Shown in pieces: positions 7,719 to 17,517 of a DNA stretch of 64,000 nt (the first letter of the stretch is position 1; each line of letters begins with the position of its first letter). Position numbers and translations under genes: made by a program. The notes beneath the pieces are model-generated. The model worked only from the letters and a program-made list of their open reading frames with translations. It did not search any database and was not told the DNA's origin. This DNA is from Sphingopyxis sp. (GTDB taxonomy: Bacteria > Pseudomonadota > Alphaproteobacteria > Sphingomonadales > Sphingomonadaceae): NCBI GenBank assembly GCA_030145715.1, contig JAIXHQ010000002.1, positions 62,001 through 126,000 of the forward strand. Reading direction: 5' to 3'.

Positions 7719-10064
7719 TCACAGCACGTCCCCCGCCCCCGGCAACCGATCGGCGAGCGCGACCGTCGAAAGCCGCATGGCTTCCATGACGTTGGCGAGG
7801 CCCCGCAGTTCCATGAGCAGCGCGCGCCGCGCGGCGATACGCTCTGGCGTTGCCTGTTCGGCCAGTCCCATATGGCGCATCAGCGCCAGCCCATTGGCGA
7901 ACAGCAGTTTGCCGATCGCCGCCTCGCTGCTGATCCGGCGGAGCAGATAGGCCTGCCGTCCCTCGATCAGCGCGGCGTCGAGCAATGACTTTTCATCGAC
8001 AATGTCACGGGGTTTTGCGCGGGCGAGCTGTTCGGCGACAATCGAATAGGCTTCGGCAAAGGGCAGCAGGATCGCGTGGCCGACGACGGGCTGGCAGCGG
8101 CGCATAAGCTGCGCGATGCCGCGATCGCCGCTCGCCAGGCGGCGGTCCCAGACGGGGTCGATCCGCGCCAGTTCCCCTTCGATCGCGACGCGATGTTCGT
8201 CGCGCGGCGGATAGAAAAATTCGAATTTAAAAAGGTCGCGAAGGCGATCGATCCGGTCCCAGAAGGCGGCGGTGGCATCGCCGCTGTCCGCATCCCGCAA
8301 TGCAAACAGCGCCAGTTCGATCATCGCCCGATCCAGAAAATGGTGCGCGATGATGTTGCGGTAATAGCTCGCCATCGGCTGTTTGGCGGGGTCGATCGAA
8401 TAGACGGTTTCGCTCCCTGCCTCATAACGCGCGAGCAGCCCGCTGGTGACAAGCGTGTCGATCGTCGCCGACAGCGCGCCATCGTCGCCGCTTTCCAGTT
8501 CGCTGCTGAGGCGGATGCCGCGCGCACGCGCCCAGTCGGTGACGGCGCCGATCGCCCCGAGCAATTCGGCGGATGTCGCCCCGCGCGGCGCCATGCCGAG
8601 CAGGATCAGACACATGACCGACGTGACGGTGAGCGGGGTGACCCGATTGGCCTCCACCGCCACCGCAAAGGCGATTTTTTCGAGCGCGCGCTTGTCGTCG
8701 GGGCCGGGGGCGGTGTCGATCACCACGGGGTTGCCGATGTCGAGCCGGATACGGCCCGAAGGTTCCTTCAGGCTTTTCAGATAGCCAAGGAACCAGGACA
8801 GGCTTTCGGGTTTCTTGTTCCGGCCGGTCTGTTCGGCGGCATATTCCTCGACGTCGCGGATCAGGTCGAAACTGGTGACGAAGGGCACGAAATGCACGTC
8901 CCTGGTGCCCGTCGCATGGGCCGCATCGAGGACATATTTCATCAGGCCATATTTGGGCGGCATCAGCTTGCCAAGGCGCGACCGCGTGCCCTCGAACGCC
9001 CATGACAGCGGAAAGCGTTTGGCGAGCAGCCAGGCAATATAGTGGCGCAGCACCAGCTTATAGACCGGCTGGTCCTGAAAGCTGCGGCGGATGAAGATCA
9101 TCCCCGACCGGCGGAAGAACCCGCCCATCACCGCAAAGTCGAGGTTCGCGCCGCCAAAGCTGTGCAGCATCGGCAGGTCGTTTTCATAGGCAAGCCGGCT
9201 GGGCGTCGCACCGTCGATATAGGTTTTGTGCGTGAACAGGATCGCGGTCGGATGTTCGCGCAATATGCCGCGCAGCTTTGCCAGTTCGGCGGCATCGACC
9301 TCCATCGCGGGCGCATAGCCGCCGAACATCATGCGATCGAGCCGCGCGCGCAGATCGAGGAACAGCGCGCTGGGCCGCGCGATCACCTCCTTCATCAACG
9401 GGCGCGCTTCGCGATAGAGGTCGCCCACCGGGCGACCCGTCCGGTCCGCCAGATCGGCCAGTGCCGCGCGGAATTTGGGGCTGGTGCGCAGCCCGTCGGC
9501 GACGAAGCGCGGCACCTTGTACCGCGTACCGCGAATGCCGCGTTCGGCGACGTCGAGCGTCAGCGCCGCCTGCCGCGCGACGAAACCGGCAAATTCGCGG
9601 CTGTCGCACCCGGCACCGTCGCCGCCGCCAGTCTGTGCCGCGAACCGGCCGCGCAGCATGTCCAGCGTGGCCGCCTCGCCGACCAATATCTGCGCGCGGC
9701 GGCGGTCGCGGAGCAGGATCAGCCGCGCGCGGAGCGATGCCGGATGGCGCGGATCGCCAAAGATCAGGTGGCGGAATTTGAGCGCGCGGTCCTTGTCGAA
9801 ACCGGGGATCCGCCACGCGACGCGCAGCGGCACCACCTGCCGCGACGCCGCGCCGCCAAGCCGCGCCTGTAACATGTCGACCGGCAGCGCATGGTCGCCG
9901 TCCTCGATGTCGAGGCTGGCCCACGCCGGTTCGCGGTCCCCGGCGGTGGCGTGGATCCAGTCGAGCAGCAAGCGGCGCTCCACCCCATTGCGCGCGTCGA
10001 TGATATAGAGGCGGTCGGCCGCGTCCTCGGTCACGATCGGAGCGCGGGGGGCACCGTCGGCCAC
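7719..10064 (-). CDS. plsB: glycerol-3-phosphate 1-O-acyltransferase, PlsB type
   Basis: Acylates glycerol 3-phosphate at sn-1 to give lysophosphatidic acid, at the inner membrane. The 781-aa length fits PlsB. All four acyltransferase blocks are visible: HKTYID (His279-Asp284), FFRRSGMIFIRR, FEGTRSRLGKL and VPFVTSFDLI. Block I is HKTYID instead of the usual HRSHMD and block III has GT for GG, so it is a divergent member. The GTG at 10064 is the furthest possible start because an in-frame TAG lies two codons upstream. It is followed 63 bases later by WS/DGAT and preceded by the HAD-PlsC gene, so the first two acylation steps are clustered. Confidence 0.9.
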   Translation of the reverse strand: MADGAPRAPIVTEDAADRLYIIDARNGVERRLLLDWIHATAGDREPAWASLDIEDGDHALPVDMLQARLGGAASRQVVPLRVAWRIPGFDKDRALKFRHLIFGDPRHPASLRARLILLRDRRRAQILVGEAATLDMLRGRFAAQTGGGDGAGCDSREFAGFVARQAALTLDVAERGIRGTRYKVPRFVADGLRTSPKFRAALADLADRTGRPVGDLYREARPLMKEVIARPSALFLDLRARLDRMMFGGYAPAMEVDAAELAKLRGILREHPTAILFTHKTYIDGATPSRLAYENDLPMLHSFGGANLDFAVMGGFFRRSGMIFIRRSFQDQPVYKLVLRHYIAWLLAKRFPLSWAFEGTRSRLGKLMPPKYGLMKYVLDAAHATGTRDVHFVPFVTSFDLIRDVEEYAAEQTGRNKKPESLSWFLGYLKSLKEPSGRIRLDIGNPVVIDTAPGPDDKRALEKIAFAVAVEANRVTPLTVTSVMCLILLGMAPRGATSAELLGAIGAVTDWARARGIRLSSELESGDDGALSATIDTLVTSGLLARYEAGSETVYSIDPAKQPMASYYRNIIAHHFLDRAMIELALFALRDADSGDATAAFWDRIDRLRDLFKFEFFYPPRDEHRVAIEGELARIDPVWDRRLASGDRGIAQLMRRCQPVVGHAILLPFAEAYSIVAEQLARAKPRDIVDEKSLLDAALIEGRQAYLLRRISSEAAIGKLLFANGLALMRHMGLAEQATPERIAARRALLMELRGLANVMEAMRLSTVALADRLPGAGDVL

Positions 10065-10087
10065 GCCCTAGAGAGCCTCCATCCCAT

Positions 10088-10172
10088 CCCCGCTCGTGTC
10101 GAGCGAAGTCGAGACACCCCGATAGCCATCGCCCGGCCGATGGGCGTCTCGACTTCGCGCGATGCGAACGGG
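10088..10172. repeat. imperfect intergenic inverted repeat
   Basis: Two arms (10088-10120 and 10142-10172) are imperfect inverted copies sharing the core CGAAGTCGAGAC / GTCTCGACTTCG. They fill most of the gap between the HAD-PlsC gene and plsB. This core resembles dispersed palindromes of sphingomonad genomes (recollection, not checked). It could fold in the transcript and separate the two genes. Confidence 0.6.
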
Positions 10173-10186
10173 AAAGGGATTTGCGG

Positions 10187-11743
10187 TCATGCCCTGGGAG
10201 CTTTCCCAGCCGCCTTTTTCTTCGGCGCCGCTTTTCTGGCGGCCGCTTTCTTGGGCGCCTTTTCGGGTTTCGCCTCGGGCGCAGGCTCGGTCGCCACCGA
10301 TTCCGCGACGCTTTCCTCCGGCTGGCCCAGCGTGCGCAGGAACATGTTGCGGACATCGCGAACATGGCCGTTGATCGTCTTTGCGCTCCATCCCGATGTG
10401 TCGACCGGAGGCAGGACGGTCACCCGCACCGTGGCGGGGCGCATGACAAATTCATTCTTGGGCGCGACGTCGGTCGCATTGTGGATGACGATCGGGACGA
10501 TCGGCACCCCCGCCTGCATCGCAAGGTGAAAGGCGCCCTTTTTGAACGGTTCGAGTTTGGGCGTCAGACTTCGCGTTCCTTCGGGCGAAATGCAGATCGA
10601 CTTGCCCTCTTCCCTGATCGCATCGACCAGCGGCTCCATCGCCTTGATCGCGCTCTTGCCGTCGGCGCGGTCGACGAAGACGGTGCCGCCCCATTCCATC
10701 AGCCTGCCGAGGATGGGAATATCCCTGATCTCCTTTTTTCCCACCCCGCCCATGTCGCGGCGGATGAGCTTGGCAAGGATCATCACGTCCGCCTTGCTCT
10801 GGTGGTTGAAGATGAAGACGCAGGGGCGCGACGCCCAAAGGTTCTTCTCATCCTCCACGTCCAGTTCGACGCCGGTGATCGCGGTCGCGAAATCGCCGAA
10901 CAGGCCGATCGAAAAATTGGCCGCCTCACGCTGCGAGCGGGTCAGCGCCCAGATCGGCAGGCCCGCGGCAAAAGCACCGACGAGCGAGCCGGTGGCATAG
11001 ATGGTGCGGGTGTAATCCACCCATGATGGCGTGCCGCGGCTGGCGAAACGCTGCACCGGCCAGCCCTTTTCATCGGCAATCGCCTTTAGTTTCAGATTGG
11101 GGTTGAGCGGGCGCGGCTTGCCGACGCGTTCGAGCAGTTCGATGTCGTCGTCGCTGTCCGAATAGAAAAAGCTCTGATCGAGGTCGAGGCCATATTCGGC
11201 CGCGAGTTCCTCCGCCGCCAGCACCTTGCCCTCGCCGAAACAGAGCGGCCGAATGATCTCACCGGTAAAGACGCCCTCCTCAATCTCATAGGATGAGCAT
11301 TTGATGTCGCGAATGCCGAGGTCGCGCGCGGTCGGTTCGATCTGATAGATCGTCGCTGACGAGATGATCGCGACACGGTGCCCCTTGGCCTGATGCGCCT
11401 CGATGATCGCGCGGGTTTCGGGGTAGATCTTGCGCGCGATATGCTTTTCGTAAAGTTCCTCGCCAAATGCGACGAAACTCTCTTCCTCGACGCCCCTCAT
11501 GAATTTGGCGGCGCCCGACATCAGGCCCGAAAAACCGATCGTGCCAAGACTGTGCTGGGCGAGCACCTGGGCGGTTTCGGCGATTTCCTCCACCGACATT
11601 TCGCGGCGCTGGAATTTCTCGCGCAGCATCGCGGTCGCCGAATAGCCCGAAATGATCGTGCCGTCGAAATCGAACAGCGCGGCGATGTGCGATCCGGGTT
11701 CGGACGCCAATACTTCTTCCAAATGCGGCTGCGGTCTTGGCAC
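10187..11743 (-). CDS. HAD-IB phosphatase / 1-acylglycerol-3-phosphate acyltransferase fusion
   Basis: Two-domain 518-aa protein. Residues 20-230 are a HAD-IB hydrolase with the nucleophile motif DFDGT (Asp25, Asp27), a Ser in IISSAT and the acidic motif YSDSDDD. Residues 300-450 are a PlsC domain with NHQSKAD (His314-Asp319) and PEGTRS (about 387-392). PlsC makes phosphatidic acid; a HAD partner could dephosphorylate it or lysophosphatidate to feed diacylglycerol to WS/DGAT (inference from fusion and context). The last 40 residues are a Lys/Ala/Pro-rich tail like that of WS/DGAT. The GTG start at 11743 follows GGGGAGAGG. Confidence 0.9.
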   Translation of the reverse strand: MPRPQPHLEEVLASEPGSHIAALFDFDGTIISGYSATAMLREKFQRREMSVEEIAETAQVLAQHSLGTIGFSGLMSGAAKFMRGVEEESFVAFGEELYEKHIARKIYPETRAIIEAHQAKGHRVAIISSATIYQIEPTARDLGIRDIKCSSYEIEEGVFTGEIIRPLCFGEGKVLAAEELAAEYGLDLDQSFFYSDSDDDIELLERVGKPRPLNPNLKLKAIADEKGWPVQRFASRGTPSWVDYTRTIYATGSLVGAFAAGLPIWALTRSQREAANFSIGLFGDFATAITGVELDVEDEKNLWASRPCVFIFNHQSKADVMILAKLIRRDMGGVGKKEIRDIPILGRLMEWGGTVFVDRADGKSAIKAMEPLVDAIREEGKSICISPEGTRSLTPKLEPFKKGAFHLAMQAGVPIVPIVIHNATDVAPKNEFVMRPATVRVTVLPPVDTSGWSAKTINGHVRDVRNMFLRTLGQPEESVAESVATEPAPEAKPEKAPKKAAARKAAPKKKAAGKAPRA

Positions 11744-11877
11744 GCGCCTCTCCCCACCAACGGCTATATTGCCGTTTTCTCCTGCACGATGGCAGTAAAG
11801 ATGGCGTTTATCAATGGCGCGAAACGACGGCGTCGTCCCAAATAAACGCGGCGTGCGTCCGCCAGGACAGGTCCGGA

Positions 11878-12501
11878 TTAGCTGGCCTTGAGCGCCGCCG
11901 CCTCGCGCGCCAAAGCTTCGATCCGGGCCGGATCGAGCGGCCCCGACGGGACGACCCAGCTACCGCCGACGCACAGCACGGGGTCGAGCGCCAGCCAGTC
12001 GGGCGCGGTTGCAAGGCTGATGCCGCCGGTCGGGCAAAACCGCGCCTCGCCGAACGGACCGGCCAGCGCCTTCAGCGCCGGGATGCCCCCACTGGTCGCG
12101 GCCGGAAAGAATTTGAAGCGCGACAGGCCAAGGTCCATGCCGCGCATGATGTCCCCGGCGTTCGCGGTGCCGGGAAGGAAAGGAATGCCGCTGGCCACCG
12201 CCGCTTCGCCCAGGCTGTCGGTCAGGCCGGGCGAAACGACGAATTCCGCGCCCGCGTCGATCGCGGCGTTCAGCATCCGGGGATTGAGCACGGTTCCCGC
12301 GCCGACGACCGCGCCCGGCACGCGCTTCATCGCGGCGATCGCATCGATCGCGGCGGGGGTCCGCATCGTCACTTCCAGCACCGTCAACCCGCCCGCGACA
12401 AGCGCCTCGGCCATCGGCACCGCATCCTCGACCCGGTCGATGACGATCACCGGGATGACGGGCGCAAGGCACATGATCTGGTCGATGGACTTATCGGTCA
12501 T
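11878..12501 (-). CDS. eda: 2-dehydro-3-deoxy-phosphogluconate (KDPG) aldolase
   Basis: Class I aldolase that splits KDPG into pyruvate and glyceraldehyde 3-phosphate, the last Entner-Doudoroff step. The 207-aa protein is of usual length. Family motifs are present: the catalytic Glu in LEVTMRT (Glu43), GAGTV (67-71), SPG, and the Schiff-base Lys in SRFKFFPAA (Lys130). It lies 66 bases downstream of edd on the same strand, forming zwf-edd-eda. The glucokinase gene often found between edd and eda in relatives is absent here. Confidence 0.96.
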   Translation of the reverse strand: MTDKSIDQIMCLAPVIPVIVIDRVEDAVPMAEALVAGGLTVLEVTMRTPAAIDAIAAMKRVPGAVVGAGTVLNPRMLNAAIDAGAEFVVSPGLTDSLGEAAVASGIPFLPGTANAGDIMRGMDLGLSRFKFFPAATSGGIPALKALAGPFGEARFCPTGGISLATAPDWLALDPVLCVGGSWVVPSGPLDPARIEALAREAAALKAS

Positions 12502-12567
12502 TCTTCACTCCGTTCCTGATTGCAAACCTGTCCGCCCCACGCCTGTCAAAGCAGGAACGGACGTCGG

Positions 12568-14409
12568 TCAGATGACGTGCTCCATCGCCGCCAAAACCGC
12601 CGATCCGCCTTTTTCCGCCTCATCGGCATGGAAACGGAACAGCGCGAACAATTCGCGGCCGACGCCGACAGCAGGCGGCGGTGCGACGGCGGCGGTGCGC
12701 GCGGCCCAGATCACCGGATCGACCAGCGCCAGCACCTCACCCTTGCGCGCGCAGACACGGACGATGTCGCCGTCGATCAGAAAGGCGAGCGGGCCGCTGA
12801 CCCCGTCGGCGCCGGGCAGCGCCTCTGGCGACAGATGGATCACGGCGGGCACCTTGCCGCTGGCGCCCGACATGCGGCCGTCGGTGAGCAACGCCACCCG
12901 GAAACCCCGGTCCTGCAATACGCCCAACGCAGGGGTCAGCTTGTGCAGTTCGGGCATACCGTTGGCGCGCGGTCCCTGAAAGCGGACGACCACCACGACG
13001 TCGCGTTCGAGTTCGCCCGCCTTGAACGCCGACAGCACCGCGTCCTGCGTATCGAAAATCCGGCACGGCGCCTCGATCGTCCAGCGATCTTCGGCGACCG
13101 CGCTCGTCTTGATGATCGCGCGGCCAAGATTGCCGGCCAGCAGACGCATCCCGCCGTCGGGCGAGAAGGGTTCGGCAACGGGGCGCAGCATCATGTCGTC
13201 GCGGCTGGTCGCGGGTGCCGCCTGCCATTGCAATGCGTCGTCGACCAGCACGGGTTCGGCCGCATAATCGGCCATCGTCCCGCCGACGGTCAGCACATCG
13301 CCATGAAGCAATCCGGCGCCGAGCAGTTCCTGCACGACATAGCCGATGCCACCCGCCGCATGAAAATTATTCACGTCGCCCGCCCCGTTCGGATAGACGC
13401 GCGCGAGCAAAGGCACCGCATGGCTCAGCGCATCGAAATCCTGCCAGTCGATGATGATCCCCGCCGCGCGGGCAATCGCGGGCAGGTGGATGGCATGGTT
13501 CGTCGATCCGCCGGTGGCGAGCAGGCCGATGGCCGCGTTGACGATCGCCTTTTCATCGATGCAGCGCGCCAGCGGACGGTAATCGTCGCCGTCCCAGCCG
13601 ATTTCGGCAATCCGGTGCGTCGCGGCGCGGGTCAGTTCCTGGCGCAATTTGGTGCCCGGATTGGTAAAGGCGCTGCCGGGGATATGCAGCCCCATCAACT
13701 CCATCATCATCTGGTTCGAATTGGCGGTGCCGTAAAAAGTGCAGGTGCCGGCACCATGATAGGATGCGGCCTCTGCCTCCAGCAACTCGTCGCGCGTCGC
13801 CTTACCCTCTGCATAAAGCTGCCGGATGCGCTGCTTTTCCTTGTTCGCGAGGCCCGACGGCATCGGCCCCGCCGGGATCAGGATTTGCGGCAGATGGCCA
13901 AAGCGCAGCGCGCCGATCAACAGGCCCGGCACGATCTTGTCGCAGATGCCGAGCAGCAGCGCGCCTTCGAACATCGCATGGCTGAGCGCGATCACCGTGC
14001 CCTGCGCGATATTGTCGCGACTGAACAGCGACAGGTCCATGCCCGCCTGCCCTTGCGTCACCCCGTCGCACATCGCGGGAACCCCGCCCGCGACCTGCGC
14101 CGTCGCGCCGACTTCGCGCGCGAACAGCTTGATCAGTTCGGGATAGCGGCCATAGGGCTGATGCGCCGACAGCATGTCGTTATAGCTGGTGACGATGCCG
14201 ATGTTCATCGCCGCGCCGGTGCGGATCACCGGCTTGTCCTGACCCGCCGCGGCAAAGCCGTGCGCCAGATTGCCGCACGACAGATTGCCACGATTCGTCC
14301 CCGCTTCGCGCTGGCGATCCATCAGGTCCAGATAAGCGGCACGGCCCCGACGACTGCGTTCGACGATGCGATCGGTGACGGCGGCGATGGCGGGATGAAG
14401 ATCAGTCAT
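12568..14409 (-). CDS. edd: 6-phosphogluconate dehydratase
   Basis: [4Fe-4S] dehydratase of the IlvD/Edd family converting 6-phosphogluconate to KDPG in the cytosol. The 613-aa protein is of family length. It carries the family signatures AMCDGVTQG and [13 protein letters not shown], whose cysteines are cluster ligands in relatives, and the C-terminal [13 protein letters not shown] segment. Its ATG at 14409 overlaps the end of zwf by 8 bases, implying translational coupling. Together with eda downstream, this gives the whole route from glucose-6-phosphate to pyruvate and triose phosphate except 6-phosphogluconolactonase, which is not in this cluster. Confidence 0.96.
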   Translation of the reverse strand: MTDLHPAIAAVTDRIVERSRRGRAAYLDLMDRQREAGTNRGNLSCGNLAHGFAAAGQDKPVIRTGAAMNIGIVTSYNDMLSAHQPYGRYPELIKLFAREVGATAQVAGGVPAMCDGVTQGQAGMDLSLFSRDNIAQGTVIALSHAMFEGALLLGICDKIVPGLLIGALRFGHLPQILIPAGPMPSGLANKEKQRIRQLYAEGKATRDELLEAEAASYHGAGTCTFYGTANSNQMMMELMGLHIPGSAFTNPGTKLRQELTRAATHRIAEIGWDGDDYRPLARCIDEKAIVNAAIGLLATGGSTNHAIHLPAIARAAGIIIDWQDFDALSHAVPLLARVYPNGAGDVNNFHAAGGIGYVVQELLGAGLLHGDVLTVGGTMADYAAEPVLVDDALQWQAAPATSRDDMMLRPVAEPFSPDGGMRLLAGNLGRAIIKTSAVAEDRWTIEAPCRIFDTQDAVLSAFKAGELERDVVVVVRFQGPRANGMPELHKLTPALGVLQDRGFRVALLTDGRMSGASGKVPAVIHLSPEALPGADGVSGPLAFLIDGDIVRVCARKGEVLALVDPVIWAARTAAVAPPPAVGVGRELFALFRFHADEAEKGGSAVLAAMEHVI

Positions 14410-15865
14410 GCCAGCTTGCCCCGTCGCGTTCGATCAGCGCGACCGCGCTCGATGGCCCCCAGCTTCCCGCCGTATAGCTTTGCGGCGCCATGTCGACCGC
14501 GGCCCAGGCGTCGCGGATCGAATCGATCCATTGCCATTGCGCCTCTACCTCGTCACGGCGCACGAAAAGCGTCTGATCGCCCTCGATAAAATCGAGCAGC
14601 AGCCGTTCGTAGGCGATGCGCCGCCGCTCACCGGCAAAGCTGTGCGAGAGCGAGACGTCCATCGTCACCTCCTTCAACTTTACCCCGTCACGGTCGAGGC
14701 CCGGCTGCTTTGCCATCACCTTGACGCGGATATTTTCTTCGGGCTGAAGATTGATGATCATGCTGTTGGCATCGAGATTGCCCGCGCCGACGCGCGCGAA
14801 GATATTGTGCGGCACGGGCTTGAACTGGATCAGCACTTCGGACTTGCGCTGCGGCATCCGCTTGCCGGTCCGCAGGTAAAAGGGGACACCCTTCCACCGC
14901 CAATTGTCGATATAGGCCTTGATCGCGACAAAGGTTTCGGTGTTCGACGGCTGACCAAGTTCTTCGGCATAGCCGCCGACCGCGCCGCCGTTCACCGCGC
15001 CGCCGACATATTGCCCCTTGACGCTGTGCGACTTTACATCGTCGGCGCTCATCCTGCGCAAGGATCGCAACAGCTTGACCTTTTCGTCGCGCACAGCCGT
15101 CGACGACACGCTGGCGGGCGGCTCCATCGCGATGATCGCGAGCAGTTGGAGCATATGATTTTGCACCATGTCCTTCAGCGCGCCGACGCCGTCATAATAG
15201 GACACGCGGCCTTCCAGCCCGACGGTTTCGGCGACGGTGATCTGGACATGGTCGATCGCCTGCGCATTCCACAGCGGCTCGAACAACATATTGGCAAAAC
15301 GCAGCGCCAGCAGGTTCTGGACGGTTTCCTTGCCCAGATAATGGTCGATGCGAAACACCCGGTCTTCGGCAAAGGCGTCGCCGACCTGGGCATTCACGTC
15401 GCGCGACGAGGCAAGGTCGTGGCCGATCGGCTTTTCCATCGCGATGCGGCATTCGGCGCAGGCGATGTTCGCCGCCTTCAACCCATGGGCAATCGGCCCG
15501 AACATCGATGGCGGGGTCGACAGATAGACACCGATCGGCCGCCCCATGCGGTCGCCGAGCAGATTGGCCAATTCCGTATAGCCCGTGCCCGCGCCGGCAT
15601 CGATCGCGCAATAATCGATCCGGTCCAGAAAGGTCGCGACGCCCGCATCCTCGATCCGGTCGGCGGGCAGATGTTCGGTCAGCGCATCGCGGACCTGCTG
15701 TCGAAATGCCGCGCGATCAATCGCGGAGCGGCCGGACCCGACGATCGTCAAACCATCGGGCAACAGCGCGTCGAGGTGCAGATTATAGAGCGACGGAAAC
15801 AGCATACGCTGCGCAAGGTCGCCCGTCGCGCCGAACAGCACCAAAGTTTCGACTTTCACGCTCAC
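14402..15865 (-). CDS. zwf: glucose-6-phosphate 1-dehydrogenase
   Basis: Oxidises glucose 6-phosphate to 6-phosphogluconolactone with NAD(P)+. The 487-aa protein has the Rossmann motif GATGDLA (about 12-18), EKPIGHD (144-150) and the active-site signature RIDHYLGKE (172-180), then [11 protein letters not shown]. The start is GTG at 15865, backed by AGGGGA six to seven bases upstream; a second GTG two codons later is less well placed. It is first in the zwf-edd-eda operon and divergent from glpD, sharing a 122-base promoter region. No sequence matching a HexR operator was recognised there. Confidence 0.96.
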   Translation of the reverse strand: MSVKVETLVLFGATGDLAQRMLFPSLYNLHLDALLPDGLTIVGSGRSAIDRAAFRQQVRDALTEHLPADRIEDAGVATFLDRIDYCAIDAGAGTGYTELANLLGDRMGRPIGVYLSTPPSMFGPIAHGLKAANIACAECRIAMEKPIGHDLASSRDVNAQVGDAFAEDRVFRIDHYLGKETVQNLLALRFANMLFEPLWNAQAIDHVQITVAETVGLEGRVSYYDGVGALKDMVQNHMLQLLAIIAMEPPASVSSTAVRDEKVKLLRSLRRMSADDVKSHSVKGQYVGGAVNGGAVGGYAEELGQPSNTETFVAIKAYIDNWRWKGVPFYLRTGKRMPQRKSEVLIQFKPVPHNIFARVGAGNLDANSMIINLQPEENIRVKVMAKQPGLDRDGVKLKEVTMDVSLSHSFAGERRRIAYERLLLDFIEGDQTLFVRRDEVEAQWQWIDSIRDAWAAVDMAPQSYTAGSWGPSSAVALIERDGASWHD

Positions 15866-15987
15866 GATCGTCCCCTAGATAGCATGATGCGGAATTGGAG
15901 GATGCGCGGCGCGAATGCAACGCGCATACGTAGGCCGCATAGGATGCCTGCCCTTGGCAAATCCGGCAACGCTGCCATAGGAGATTC

Positions 15988-17511
15988 ATGCCCGACAGCC
16001 CCATTCCCTATGATGTCATCGTCGTCGGCGGCGGCGTGAACGGCGCAGGTATCGCGCGCGATGCCGCCGGACGCGGCGCGCGCGTCCTGTTGCTCGAAGG
16101 CGGCGATCTGGCGCAGGGCACATCGTCGAAATCGACCAAGCTGATCCACGGCGGGCTGCGTTATCTGGAACATTATGAATTCGGCCTTGTCCGCGAGGCG
16201 TTGAAAGAGCGGGAGACGCTGTGGGGCATCGCCCCGCATATCATCCACCCGCTGCGTTTCGTGTTGCCCCACCGCGACGGGCTGCGCCCGCGCTGGCTGC
16301 TGCGGCTTGGCCTGTTCCTCTATGATCATATCGGCGGGCGGAGAAAGCTGCCCGCCACGCAATCGATCGATCTGCGCCGCCATGTCGCTGGCGGTGCGTT
16401 GCAGCCGCAATATATTCGCGGTTTCGAATATTCCGACGGCTGGGTGGACGATGCACGGCTGGTCATACTCAATGCGCGCGATGCGGCGGATCGCGGCGCG
16501 CGGGTTCGCACGCGGACACACGCCGACATGCTGCGATGCGAGGACGGAATGTGGCTGGTCGATGCGAGCGACGATCAGGGGCATCAATATCGCTTTACAG
16601 GCCACAGCATCGTCAATGCCGCCGGGCCGTCGGTGCTGGACCTGCTGAAACGCGCCGACGCGGAACCCGATCATCGGATGCGGCTGGTGCGCGGGTCGCA
16701 TATCGTCGTGCGCAAGCTGTTCGATCACGACTATGCCTATTTCTTTCAGCTTCCCGACGGGCGCATCTTCTTTGCCATTCCCTATGAACGCGACTTCACG
16801 CTGATCGGCACAACCGATCAGGACCATCAGGACCCCGCGATCGTCCCAGAGGCAAGCGACGAGGAAATCGCCTATCTGTGCGAGGGGGCCAGCCTGTATT
16901 TCCGCAAGGCCGTCACGCCCGCCGATGTCGTGTGGACCTATTCCGGCGTCCGGCCGCTGATCGAGGATGGATCAGGCCGTCCCGAAGCCGCGACACGCGG
17001 TTACCGCATCGACATCGACATGGCGGAAGGCGCGCCGCTGCTGACCGTCTATGGCGGCAAGATCACAAGTTACCGCCATGTCGCCGAAGCCGCGATCGAC
17101 GAACTGGCCGCCCATGTCCCTGCCCTGTCCGGCAAGGGCTGGACCGCCAAGGCGGCGTTGCCCGGCGGCGATTTCCCGACGAGCGGCGCCGATGCACTCC
17201 GGTCCGAATATCGGCTGGCCCACCCCTTCCTCTCCGCCGCCACCGCCGACCGGATCGCCCGGGCCTATGGCACCGACGCGCGCCGATGGCTGGCGGGTGC
17301 CGACGGCTGGGACGCGCTGGGCGGCGAGATCGCGCACGGGCTGAGCGCCGCAGAGGCCGAATGGATGACGACCCGCGAATGGGCGCGGACGACCGACGAT
17401 ATATTGTGGCGGCGCAGCAAGCTGGGCCTGCACTTTACCGAAGAGGATGTGGCGAAGCTCGCCGCCTGGCTCGAAACCAGACGTCCATTTTCCACGCCCA
17501 TCCCCGATTGA
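15988..17511 (+). CDS. glpD: aerobic glycerol-3-phosphate dehydrogenase
   Basis: FAD-dependent peripheral membrane enzyme oxidising glycerol 3-phosphate to dihydroxyacetone phosphate and passing electrons to quinone. The 507-aa protein begins with the dinucleotide motif VVGGGVNGAGIARDAAGRG and carries SSKSTKLIHGGLRYLE, the FAD family signature of GlpD. It ends with the C-terminal DUF-type domain (TTREWARTTDDILWRR). AGGAG precedes the ATG. No glpK, glpF or glpR is adjacent. It is the catabolic counterpart of gpsA, encoded 13 kb away, so both directions of the glycerol-3-phosphate node are in this window. Confidence 0.96.
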   Translation: MPDSPIPYDVIVVGGGVNGAGIARDAAGRGARVLLLEGGDLAQGTSSKSTKLIHGGLRYLEHYEFGLVREALKERETLWGIAPHIIHPLRFVLPHRDGLRPRWLLRLGLFLYDHIGGRRKLPATQSIDLRRHVAGGALQPQYIRGFEYSDGWVDDARLVILNARDAADRGARVRTRTHADMLRCEDGMWLVDASDDQGHQYRFTGHSIVNAAGPSVLDLLKRADAEPDHRMRLVRGSHIVVRKLFDHDYAYFFQLPDGRIFFAIPYERDFTLIGTTDQDHQDPAIVPEASDEEIAYLCEGASLYFRKAVTPADVVWTYSGVRPLIEDGSGRPEAATRGYRIDIDMAEGAPLLTVYGGKITSYRHVAEAAIDELAAHVPALSGKGWTAKAALPGGDFPTSGADALRSEYRLAHPFLSAATADRIARAYGTDARRWLAGADGWDALGGEIAHGLSAAEAEWMTTREWARTTDDILWRRSKLGLHFTEEDVAKLAAWLETRRPFSTPIPD

Positions 17512-17517
17512 ATAGCG

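Noticed and set aside
10088-10172. A CRISPR-like repeat
   Set aside because: Only two inverted copies of one motif, with no regularly spaced direct repeats or spacers.
12520-14589. 689-codon plus-strand frame
   Set aside because: Lies antisense to edd, with a composition typical of a GC-rich shadow frame; edd motifs on the minus strand are unambiguous.
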